Shown piece after piece: positions 10,413 to 20,800 of a stretch of 33,030 bases of DNA. Made by a program: the position numbers and the translations under genes. Below the pieces are notes generated by a model. It made no database searches. It was not told the DNA's origin and was given only the letters and a program-made list of their open reading frames with translations. The stretch is from Volvariella volvacea V23. Lineage: Eukaryota; Basidiomycota; Agaricomycetes; Agaricales; Pluteaceae. The stretch lies in contig KB722776.1 in the NCBI GenBank assembly GCA_000349905.1, forward strand, positions 132,812 to 165,841, written 5' to 3'. Each line of letters opens with the position of its first letter. Positions within the stretch are counted from its first letter, which is position 1.

Positions 10413-11720
10413 ATGGCCCTTCTGTGTAGACAATACGTGCCCCCAGAGCTTATCAACGCAATTGTTGGGCATCTGTCAGAGGACAAGCAATCCCTTCGAG
10501 CCTGCTCCCTAGTTTCTCGTTCTTTTACCGAACCCTCGCAACGCCAGCTTTTCCACTACTTCATACTTCGAATCAACGACGACGATGCAGTTGTAATAAA
10601 AGGAAACACAGAGCATTTTCAAGCAATCCTTGAGATCCTGGATGTTCAGTTTACGTATATTTGCGCACTTTGCATTACTATCGGACGATGCGCAGAGAGC
10701 ACTCCTGCTCTCATTCAGGTTCTCGAACGGATTAACCACCCTGAAGCGATCTCTATAATTTGTCAAGGGACGCCTAACGAAGATCTCATACGCCATTGCT
10801 GCAAACCAACGGCTATACGCTTCACTATCTTCCTATCTAAACAGTTCCCGATCTACTATCTCCGCCAATGTCCACTCCTACAAGAACTGTGCCTGTACTC
10901 TGCAACTTTATCCAGTGAACGACCCGATGCAGCCACCTGCTATGACACAGATAATGTCACATTCGTTCCTGTTAGGCCAAAATCTCTGATTCTCCTATTT
11001 TGCCCCGCCGATGTATTCGATTTCTGCCACACTCTAGGTCCCCATTTCCCCATTTCAATGCAAGACGTGACAGAATTCTCTCTCTATGCAAATCAGATGC
11101 AGGACATGCAGCCCGTCCTTCCTCTCTTCTCGGTTTTCGCTCATTCCTTGGTGTCATTCAAAGTATCACCACCAATGCGTTGTGAGTACACTCATCCTTG
11201 ACACTGAAAATGACTTAAAGCATATCCAGACTCGTTACCGGCTGGCGAAGAATCACAAATACCATTCATATTAGTTGATTTGTCCCTCCTGTCTCGGCTA
11301 GCACGACTGACGCTCTGCGTTGAGGAAGGATTCACTCATACCATCCTCCCTTGGGTCATTGCCCAACTTTCGACCACATCAAATACAAATATTATCCGGG
11401 AGATCCACCTTCAGATTGAGTTCGCTCCCAGTTTTAGTCCGACAGATTTGGATGAGATTTCCCAGAGGTGGACAAAGTTGGACGATGTCCTCGTTGAGCC
11501 AAAATTCAGTAGTCTGCAGATCGTAAATATATTGATCAAGTCCGGAAACGAAGGGCTCCGTATGATAACGAGCAGTTGGCCACAAAGCGTACTTTCAAAA
11601 ACAAACGGATGCAAGACCCTCTGTATGAAATTTCGTACGTCTTATCTCGACTTGTTTTCTGATATCGGCCGCTTATTTCGTATCTTGACGTCTATTCGAT
11701 TTCTACTAGTGGGGCTTTGA
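10413..11720 (+). CDS. F-box protein, cluster member 2, about 394-419 aa
   Basis: Start ATG at 10413 (MALLCRQYVPPELINAIVGHL), chosen by match to the paralogs. The F-box-like domain covers residues about 8-50, with LRACSLVSRSFTEPSQRQLF. Exon 1 is 10413-11181. The intron is 11182-11229 (48 nt, GTGAGT..CCAG, phase 1), and exon 2 starts at 11230 and reads into SLPAGEESQIPFILVDLSLL. Without this splice the frame stops at 11201. The leucine-rich middle and the segment SQRWTKLDDVLVEPKFSSLQIV match the relatives. Near the 3' end a second possible intron, 11635-11709 (GTACGT..CTAG, 75 nt), would change the tail to KFLGL; both versions end at the same TGA (11718-11720). The C-terminus has lost the usual K-LLVDxS-C ending, so the tail may be diverged. 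Confidence 0.78.
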
Positions 11721-12156
11721 GAGTGCGATATTGAACACGCTAGGGAGTGCCGTCAGTGGTGTTGGTTGGAGTAGTCATTGGAGATTGCCCAGGCGTTGCC
11801 GTCTCAATCTTTATCCCAACTTCGTTGGATACCGTGTCGAACGCTGCCTTTTCACTCGGTTCACGCATACAAGCACTTAATGGAAATAACTCGTGCAAAG
11901 ATATGAGTTCATACTACATTGGACATGCTCATAAAGTCATAAAAGCAAAATTAACTGGACGCGCATTAGATGGCCAGCAATGATCGCGCGGGTGTTGAAG
12001 GAAAGCAATCAGGCGCTGTGTGATGTACGAAAGCCAATCAGAGCGTGTGTTCGTGCATGAATACGACTGCCACACTTATCGAGCGATCAGTCAAAGTGAG
12101 GCCTCGGAAAGTTGTCACTGTCGCTCAGGACTGGAAAGACAGTTAGGAGAAGTAAT
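11721..12156. other. Convergent intergenic region
   Basis: Lies between the 3' ends of F-box genes 2 (plus) and 3 (minus). No protein-like frame or RNA gene seen. Confidence 0.5.
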
Positions 12157-13406
12157 TCAAGAGCCAAATCGTAAGAAAAACGCACAGGAGTATTTATTAG
12201 ATGCGTCGACGATTAACAACTTGCTCTTCTTTGTCTTTAACATTGTTTTCTCTACCCATATCTCGACTTCTGCTTGATTTTCGTACCCAAAGTGTAAGTA
12301 TATGATCCGAAGTGAATCGAACTGGTGCTGTGAGAGGATACTGTCCAGTTCCCTCCACCTTTGGGAGAGCGCCTCCACAAAGGCGAGATCGCGTGGATAC
12401 GCATTGATGGCGACGAATAGATGAAATTCTTGAATTTGATTACTTGCGGATATCGTGGCGAGTTCGGCCTTGACCCAAGGAAAGTAGGTTGTGTTGTGAG
12501 TTTCCGTGATAGAAAACGAAAGGAACCTCAGTTGCCTCAAAATGGATAGATCGATCAAGGAGAGCTGGTCTTCTGCACCTTCTAGTGACGAGACTATAAT
12601 GAGTTGAGTACGCGAGTTCCTTAGTCCATGAAAAAGAATTACCCACATTCACGAGGTGGCGACAGGAATAAGGATTTCAAAGAGGAAGAGAATATGGATA
12701 CGAGGGGAAGAACCGCTTGGAAATGATCGGCTACTAATGCATCGATTGCTAGCGCAGTAATGTTACTAATCTTGAGGGGACACTGCGGGTTCTGAATCCA
12801 AGGAATAAACGGGCCAGCATGGAGGAAATAGGAAAGATATAACGTCCTTAAATCAACCTGAGGCAGCGTAAGATCCTCCATCTCAAGTTCGGACGTGGAA
12901 AGACTGGCATCGTGCAGTGATAATTGCTGGAGGGCTTGGCACCGGCGCAGAAAACGCGTCGGGAAACCCTTTGACATTGTGATAGAAATGTGTGTAAGCG
13001 TTGGTTTGCATATATGACGCGCAAATTCTTCGTCGAGGGTTTGACTGCACCGAATTGATATGCGCTCAAGATTAATGAGTCCATCGAAAATCTTCAGAAG
13101 AATTGGCATCCCAAGTTGATAGGAGGAGATAGTGACACGAAGGACGTGTACGTATCCCAAAGGAATGTGCGACTCGGAAAGACCTTCGAGTCTCTGGAGG
13201 TTTTCCAACTCCTCTTCCGTTATCCTATCGACATCGTCGACCTGAAGGTAGAGATGAAGTTTGTAGAAGAGGCGGCGCTGAGCTGGTTCAGTAAATGAGC
13301 GAGAAATAAGACTACAAGATTGCAGGGACTGGGTCTCATCTTGGATGTGACTGACGATGGTGTCGAGAAGCTCTGAGGGGATGTATCGCCCAGATAGCAG
13401 AGCCAT
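12157..13406 (-). CDS. F-box protein, cluster member 3, 398 aa
   Basis: Start is the complement of 13404-13406 (MALLSGRYIPSELLDTIVSHI). Exon 1 runs 13406-12647, the intron is 12646-12594 (53 nt, donor GTGGGT rather than GTGAGT, acceptor ATAG, phase 1), and exon 2 runs 12593-12157. F-box-like residues about 8-50 include LQSCSLISRSFTEPAQRRLFYKLHL. Leucine-rich stretches follow (LINLERISIRCS, TLTHISITMS, LQQLSLHDASLS, LRQLRFLSFSI). The C-terminal part, SQRWRELDSILSQHQFDSLRIIYLHFG..KLLIVDASNKYSC, is closest to member 4. A palindromic TCACGTGA lies about 50 bp upstream of the start. Confidence 0.8.
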
Positions 13407-14115
13407 GATTACCACTCTATCCTGTCGTCACGGTGGTTGGGAAAGAGCAAACTGAATCACGTGAGAACAAACGGCTGCCGAGCCGGGAGCGGCAGAAACC
13501 CAACAAATCCTTCACTGGGCTTGTGGTGGAGACTAATTTCTATAAGCCGCCTCTTAGAAATCCCACTGGCGAGTTTTGTGCGGAGACTCACCTCACATGT
13601 CCATTTTTCACCCTGAGAGTCCTTTCAACAGTTTCAGTCTAGTTTACTCACCCATAAGGCTCACCGCGCGATGTATGACACTTAGGATCAAAAATGTCTA
13701 TTAGTGACCTCAGTGAGCGGGAGATTACTCGATTCAGGTTTTAGATAAATGCTCCGAGATCTTCAGAACTAATTGACACGGACCCAAGATTCTTGTCGTG
13801 AACCATGCTATCCCGTTGGGTAATCAAGCCGGGTGATGAAATATCATTGATGAAGTGCAGGATCGTGTGCATCAACAATTCGCCCAAGCTTGTATAGGAG
13901 TCATCCACCTAAGGACCACCCGCATGCGGAGAATGTATACATGACGGGATAGCTGCAGCTTTTTGCCTGAAGAATGTTCGACTGATTCATACTATATTAC
14001 AAACATCAGATAACATGGCGGAGAGTATGTGGACTACGATCAACGGTTAGCGTTGCGCCTAATACGAGAATCAATACGCACAACGGCTTGTATAATTGCA
14101 GATAATGCGTGCATA
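13407..14115. other. Intergenic region of about 0.7 kb
   Basis: Upstream region of F-box gene 3 plus downstream region of F-box gene 4, both on the minus strand. TCACGTGA occurs at 13457-13464. No gene with protein-like composition is seen in the rest. Confidence 0.5.
13457..13464. promoter_or_regulatory. TCACGTGA palindrome upstream of F-box gene 3
   Basis: An 8-bp palindrome with an E-box core (CACGTG) 51 bp before the start codon at 13406. bHLH-type factors bind such cores in fungi. Function here is inferred only from position and from its recurrence before F-box gene 4 and the Crinkler-like gene. Confidence 0.35.
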
Positions 14116-15428
14116 CTATTCGTAACGGCGAGACCTTGGAAAGTCGCCACCAATACTGGGAACTACAATAACGGTTAGAAAAGATAGCTCGACGATCAAA
14201 ATACAAGGCGACGCACATGAATATTCATCACATGCGTCGACTATTAGCCGTTTCCTTTCTTTCGTCTTCAACATAGTTCTCCCAACCCACACTTCAACCT
14301 GCGCCTGATCTTCGTCACCGAAATGCAGGTGCACAACCCGGAGTGAGTTGAACCTGGACTCTGAGAGAATGTCGTCTAATTCCTTCCACCTCTGGGAGAG
14401 TGCTTCTAGAAGAGAGACAGAGCGCGCAAACCAAGGAATGGAAACGAATAAGTGGAGTTCCGTCACGCAATTATTCATAGATAGTGTTGAAAGCTGAGCT
14501 TTAACCCAAGGGAAATATGTTTCATCATCGTCCTCGATAAAGGAAAACGAAAGAAACTTCAGCCGTGTTAAAGTGGCCAGATATATCAAGTCAAAAGGCG
14601 TATCTGCGACACCCACTCTATCTGTTGTGACTGGTATGATTGAGAGAACGGACTTCACGAGGCACTAGAAACGGACTCACATGCATCAGGCGGTGACAAA
14701 GCAAGCGATTCCAAGGACTGGACCAAGTGAGGGAAAACAGGTAGGACACCTCGAAATTGGTCGACGCTGAATGCTGTGATTGCTAGTGCCGTGATGTCAT
14801 TGACACGAACTGGGCAGCGGGGGTCCCGAATCCAGGACACAAGCGGCCCATAGTTAGAAAGATTAGAAATGCACAAAGAGCTTAGATGAACTGTGGGAAG
14901 CACGGATCCTCCTATTTCGAGCCCGGAAGTGGATAGGCTTGCCTCACATAAGGACAGTTGTTTGAGCGATTGGCAGTGGAGAAGGAAATGTGAGGGGAAG
15001 TCCTGATAATATGCGATAGAAAGGTGTGTAATTGTCGCTTTGCAGCAATGGCTAGCAAACTCCTCGCTAATTTCTCCACCGCGAATGGCCAAGCGTCTGA
15101 GGTTAACAACTCCATCAAGGAGTTTGATGAGTATGGGCGTGCTTGATCGACACCAGTGGGTGCTGATGCCAAGCGAGTATACGAATCTCAAGAGGTTGTC
15201 CGATGTCGAAAGAAATTGAAGCCTTTCGAACTGCCGCCTGTCCTCCTCCGTTGAATGGTCGGAATCATTGACAAACAGGTCGAGTTTACGGAACAGGCAG
15301 CGCTGGGCTGGCTCGGTCAATAGACGAGAAACAAGGCAAGTTTTCAGACATTCAATGTCGTCCCGTATATGATATACGATGGTGCTGAGGAGTTCCGAGG
15401 GGATATATCGCCCACACAGCTGGGCCAT
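14116..15428 (-). CDS. F-box protein, cluster member 4, 420 aa
   Basis: Start is the complement of 15426-15428 (MAQLCGRYIPSELLSTIVYHI); the longer upstream extension of the frame is not shared with paralogs. Exon 1 is 15428-14681, the intron is 14680-14631 (50 nt, GTGAGT..CCAG, phase 1), and exon 2 is 14630-14116. The F-box-like region reads LKTCLVSRLLTEPAQRCLFRKLDL, one residue shorter than the CSLVSR of its relatives. Leucine-rich segments follow (VVNLRRLAIRGG, LKQLSLCEASLS, LTRLKFLSFSF). The segment SQRWKELDDILSESRFNSLRVVHLHFGDEDQAQVEVW is nearly parallel to member 3, marking these two as the closest pair. The tail extends about 25 residues past the common K-LIVDAC-YSCA ending. Confidence 0.8.
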
Positions 15429-15866
15429 GGATCCGTTGGATGTTGTGGTAGCGGAGCAAGGGTCGGTTGCATCACGTGAAAATTTCAATGGTGCACAAGG
15501 CCTAGGGTCATCAACAATCGCACAAGTAATCATGCATCGAAGGTGATCAGCTTCAAATCCGTACAACTGAGACGGGCACCACTACTACGGAACGGTCAGT
15601 GATAAGTTATTGTGCACACAGTCTTGTGAGGCTATGCCATGTTTTGATGGAGCAAGACGAAACTAATAGTTAGTTATGGTGGTACTTCAAGTTTATTGGA
15701 CGCCATCTAATTCTGGCCCTTTTTAACACCTCAAATGGTCACAAATAGGTCAAAGTACGTGCACGAGCCCCAGTGTCTACGTAGTACCATTACGACGCAT
15801 TTGTGCTTGTCTTCGGGAAGTCGTCACCCAGGCCTGACCCTGCATAACGAGTATCAAATAAGGACG
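15429..15866. other. Intergenic region
   Basis: Upstream region of F-box gene 4 and downstream region of F-box gene 5. TCACGTGA lies at 15472-15479. Nothing else recognised. Confidence 0.5.
15472..15479. promoter_or_regulatory. TCACGTGA palindrome upstream of F-box gene 4
   Basis: Same 8-bp palindrome as before F-box gene 3, here 44 bp ahead of the start at 15428. The near-equal distance may simply reflect shared ancestry of the two closest paralogs. Confidence 0.35.
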
Positions 15867-17133
15867 TCAAGTAAGGACAGGTCGCGTACAATTATTGTCG
15901 TGGGATACATCAACCAAAAGCATTTTTCTCTCAAATGATTTTGGCATCGCATCTTCTATTCCACGGATGAGGTGTTCGTCGTCAATATCCCTGGCGTGAG
16001 TATGAAATACAATGCGCACGGCGCGAAAATATTTGAAGGATTCGAAAAGGCAATCATCTAGACGCTGGTATTGCGAGAAATGGGTTGGTAGGTGCAAATC
16101 GAGCGCGTCACTGCGAAAGTGGACTAATATATGTAACGTTTCAATGTAATTAGCGGGTGATACGGTAAAAAGTTGGGTCAGGATGAAGGAGAGATAGTCC
16201 ACGGCGTGGAAATCGAAGATAGAAAATGTAAGACACCGCAGGCGGGGCAAGGTTGATAAGTCCACGAAGACGAACCCGTCACGAACAACGGTATACATAT
16301 CTGGTGATCCAACTGGATGATCAGAGTAAATCGTAGCTGCAATCTCGAATCAGAGGGAGGAACTTACAAAGTCCATACGGCTGTATGGCGAGAGATTCCA
16401 ACGTGGAGGAAACAGCTTGGATAAATGATCTGGCCGACTCGATCTCCACGAATCTGTTTGTTCTTATAGCCAATGCTTGGATGTTGCGAGTACTGATGGG
16501 GCATTGAGGGCTTCGTATCCAATGCTCGTTATTGGGCTTGCCGAAAAAGCCAGAAAGGAGCATGCTATTCAGAGGTGCTGGTGGGAGGTACAATCGACCC
16601 GGGCGCTGCTCGGCACACTCCGGGGAAGAAAAGCTTGACCGTATACAGGTCAAGTGCTGGAGGGTGGTGCAATGGCGCAAATGGTGCCCAGGAAAATTGG
16701 GAGCATAGAGCAAGGAAAAGTGCGTAATGGGTAGTTTGCAACAATGCACAACGAGGCGTTCGTCCAATAGGGAGCAATCCTCGCAATCAAAAAGTACTCG
16801 CTTGAGGTTGACGAGGTGGTCGATTACGTCGAGAAGAGCTGGTGTACTGGGCCCGCAAAATCCAACTCCTATCAACAGATTATGCACGTAGCTGAGCTGA
16901 ACAGGCAGTTCCACAAGTAACGCGCGAAATTGCTTGGTATTGGCTTGTGTTGACGCGTCATTATCATCGTCGAGCAGAAGTGCAAATTTGCGAAAGAGGT
17001 GACGCTGAGAGGCCTCGGTGAAGTGACGCGAGACTAAGCTACAAGACTTCAAAGATGTTTTGTCATCTCGAAGATGGTAGATGAAGATATTGACGAGCTC
17101 TTGGGGAACATACCGCCTGCAGAAAAACGCCAT
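15867..17133 (-). CDS. F-box protein, cluster member 5, about 403 aa
   Basis: Start is the complement of 17131-17133 (MAFFCRRYVPQELVNIFIYHL). Exon 1 is 17133-16368, the intron is 16367-16313 (55 nt, donor GTAAGT, acceptor CCAG, phase 1), and exon 2 is 16312-15867. A nearer acceptor (GCAG) would also keep the frame and add seven residues; I prefer the one whose product length matches the paralogs. The F-box-like region has LKSCSLVSRHFTEASQRHLFRKFAL. Leucine-rich segments follow (LVNLKRVLFDCE, LQHLTCIRSS, LPRLRCLTFSI). The C-terminus ERKMLLVDVSHDNNC keeps the family ending. A CACGTG lies at 17203-17208, 70 bp upstream, and the LINE begins 257 bp upstream. Confidence 0.8.
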
Positions 17134-17376
17134 CTACGTGGTTCGTTGGTCAGAATGGTGGCCGCAGCGCAGGTGCAGCAGGCAGGCAGGCTTGACGTTT
17201 GCCACGTGGGTCGAAGCTCGATCGCGCCCAGGATCAAATGAGCAAATTAATTTCAGGTCTATCCGTGCCAAGTCGCGAGCAATTCGCTACCAGGACCCAA
17301 TCGTAAACGCGTCTGTGGGTGAGTAGGCCCATTTCTGTGACCGTTTTTCTGTCGTTTTGACTCGTCTGCTTGGTGG

Positions 17377-17390
17377 AAGTGGTTTCTACA
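17377..17390 (+). repeat. Left copy of LINE target-site duplication
   Basis: The 14-base string aagtggtttctaca directly precedes the element and recurs right after its poly(A) tail. One or two leading A residues cannot be told from the tail, so the certain duplication is 12 bp. Confidence 0.9.
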
Positions 17391-17801
17391 TGGGGCCATG
17401 CGTTATGGTCCCCGTGTCGTGCCACCGTGATTTCCTGTGGCATCTGTGCGGGTCTCCACCCAACTAATCGCCACAGCCCGGCTTATGATAAAGCGCCGCT
17501 CAAATGCATCAACTGTAACGGCGCTCACCCCGCCGACTCCCACGAATGTCCCTGCTTTGTAAACAGGCACGATGTCTGGGAGCTTCGCTCAATTTTAGAA
17601 AAAGCGGCAGCCGAGAGGAAAGCTGCGATGAAGTCGTCCAAGCCCGCTGAGGAGAAAGAAAAGGCGAAGGACGACATGGAAATCGATATGGCGAAGGAAG
17701 GATTCGACATTTCGCCGGCCGATGAAGTGGATGGATGGTCCAAGGTCGGACCTGCGGGCAAGTGCAGGAAAGGTCGAGGACCGAAGAAGACCTCCGTATG
17801 A
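17391..17801 (+). pseudogene. LINE ORF1, 5'-truncated remnant with zinc knuckles
   Basis: The frame is open from the insertion boundary to TGA at 17799-17801, about 136 residues. Two adjacent zinc-knuckle-like motifs are visible: CGICAGLHPTNRH (C-x2-C-x3-H-x4-H) and CINCNGAHPADSHEC (C-x2-C-x3-H with further H and C). They are followed by a charged Lys/Glu-rich helix (ILEKAAAERKAAMKSSKP). In full-length elements ORF1 codes for a Gag-like RNA-binding protein and these knuckles sit near its C-terminus. The N-terminal part and start codon are missing because of 5' truncation at integration, so no ORF1 protein should be made from its own start. Confidence 0.85.
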
Positions 17802-20800
17802 ATAGACACCTCAAAGTGGTGTCTCTGAACTGCCAGAAATCAAGTCGCACCATCCGGCAGTTCCTAGAACGTACGTGCGACACGAATGTCGATCTAATCT
17901 TGATACAGGAAGCCCCCTATGGCTTCCTTAAAACAATTACCTCTTCCACGAACAAAATGGGCGATGACTACCACGGTCTCCCCACTCATCCCGCATTTAA
18001 GCTGATCGAGACTTCTGACCCCTCCTCTAGAGTAGCCGCATACGCGTCCAGAAGACTCGTGCAAGCTAAGATTACCCATCACCATAAGGCTATTAACCAC
18101 CCTGATCTGATGCTTATATCGATCAAGGCCAACGGTGAGCGGTTCTATATTCTAAACATTTATAACGACAGCGAGGACACCGCGCTGTCGCATCTCCTCC
18201 TACACCCCAATCTTCCCCCGATCACCATCATCATGGGGGACTTCAATATCTCCGATGAGCGATGGGATAAATTTTGCTCATCCGCGAATCGGAGAACGAA
18301 AAAAGTCGACGACATCGCGGTACTAACCTACACAGACATCGTCGCCCCTGAAGAACCAACCCACCCACCCCGGCATGTCAACGAGCGCCCCAGCACTATT
18401 GACTTTGCAATGGTATCTATTGACCGCCTCGAAGACACCAACATCAGAGTCGCCCACGACCTACAAACCGACTCCAATCATAGGACCCTCGAACTCACGC
18501 TAGACAACATCACCACCGAAAGAACGTCTAAGAGAGTTCTGTCCAGAATCAAACCGGACGAGGACACGCCATCGCCCCGAGACCAGTTCATCGGCAGAAT
18601 GCTCTCAGCCTTATCCGACTATCACCCCGATCCTTCAACCTACCTTGAAAGAGCACAAGCAGCTACAAAAACAGCGTTTCAAGAACTCTCCCACGTCCCT
18701 TCCATAACCCCCCATTCCAAACAATGGTGGGACGGAGAATGTACCCGACTACAACGCAAAGTCGAGAACGCGACAGATCCAGCAGTCAAAAAACTCAAGC
18801 GAAAAGAACACAATGCGTATGAAGCCAAGGTGCGTCGCGAATATTTCGATAACCTTCTCAAAGAACGGGTTGGTACTATACGCCCCTGGGACGTCCTTTC
18901 ATGGATCCGCCCGCGCCCTCCACCTGACTATAAAGAGATCGTAGTCCCCTCCGGGGAAAAACTAACCATTGACAAGGCATGGCCGCACCTTGATGAAAAA
19001 TTCCAAGCAGCAGCCTCTCGCCCCATCGACTATGGATATATCGACTCGCTACCGCAACTTGAAGAACGTGATTGCCCCCCCATTTCGACACTGGAAATCA
19101 CGGAAGCTCTCTCGGACACATCGAACACCTCGGCACCGGGTGAAGACCACATCACGTGGGAAGTACTGAAGATGTTCGCAAGATCGACGGGTGTCAAGTA
19201 TCTGCGCGACACGTTCAATACGATAATGGACACGGGCGTATGGCCTGAATGTCTCAAGTCAGCCAACACTGTCATTATTCCTAAACCCGGCAAAGATCTG
19301 TCGTCCGTCAACGGATATCGACCCATCGCCCTATTCTCGACTGTAGCCAAACTCTTGGAAAAGATATTATCCAACAGACTCCAATGGGAAGCGGCTAAAC
19401 ACAACATCCTCCATCCCAACCAGCACGGAGGAACGAAGAAACACTCAACAGACGACGCGGGCATGCTCCTAGTCCACCAAATTAAACATGGCTGGGAAAG
19501 AAAGAAGGTATCTTCTTGCTTGGCGTTTGATATCGCGTCCTTCTTCCCTTCTGTGCAACCGGATGCTCTGAACAAAGTTTTGATTAAACAGGGCTATAAT
19601 CGCAAATACACCTCCCTCTTCAAATCCTACTTCAGAGGGAGGACGACGACATATAGACTAGGCGAGTATAAATCCGAGTCCTTCCCGATCCAGGTCGGGC
19701 TGGGACAAGGATCGGCAATCTCCCCTACACTCTCTGCCTTGTACATCGCACCGGGCCTAAAAACCCTTACTGACGAAGTCGGTGATGAAAAGGATTCATT
19801 ACAGATCTACGTGGACGACGGTGTGTGGACGTCGATGGGGGCAACCCTGGCCGAAAACTGCACTCGTCTGAAACTCCACTACACCCGCACGAGGGACGTC
19901 CTAGGCAAACTCGGCCTCATCGTCGAGCACGCCAAGACCGAACTCAAACATTTTTACACTACCCGAGTCAAAGGGGCCCCCGAACTACTTACTTACGATA
20001 CCACCCCTACGATCGACTTAGAAGAAGCCCCGTATATGGGCAACACTCCTCTTAAAGAAAAACAGATATGGCGCTATCTAGGTTTCTTTCTTGATTCTTC
20101 TCTCACATTTAAACACCATATTTCGTTCTATGCTAATAAAGCCTTCTCTACCTCCATTTCTTATAGCTTACTCAGGAACTCAGTGCGGGGTCTCACGCCG
20201 AAACACAAGAGAATGCTATATAGGGGGTGCATTATGTCACTTATGACATACGGCTTCCAGCTCTGGTACAGACCGCATGGGAAACGGGTTAAACACAAGA
20301 TAGAAATCCTCAAAGTCGCCCAAAATCGGGCCCTTAGGTGGATCACAGGTGCATTCCGAACAACCCCCGTCGGCTCGCTAGAGTCCGCAGCAGGGTGCCT
20401 CCCCTTCCACATCCATCTAGAACGGTTCTATAGGAGGTACACGACAAGATGGCAGACCACTTATCCATCTCATCCGCTATCTGTCATCCTACATGACCCC
20501 AATGCCACATCCCCCACTCATGCCTCCACCGCGCGCATTAGGACCTCCGACTCCCCGGTTGAGAATATTCGACGCCATAACGAGAAACACCCTGTCAAGG
20601 AGCGCCGAAACCTATTGGTCCCCGAAAATGCCCCCAGCAAACGACTTCTCGAAACACATTCAGGCAGAATCCGCTTCGATCTCACCCACCCTCCCAAATC
20701 CGCCTCCAACGCATACCACGCTTACTCAATCGCGAGGCGGGAACAATTTGATAGCCTTATTGCAGGCCGTGTCGACAAGATCAAGTCTCCTTCCTTAGCT

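Noticed and set aside
17525..17883. Two antisense frames at the ORF1/ORF2 junction of the LINE
   Set aside because: Opposite to zinc-knuckle and endonuclease coding sequence, and no motif seen.
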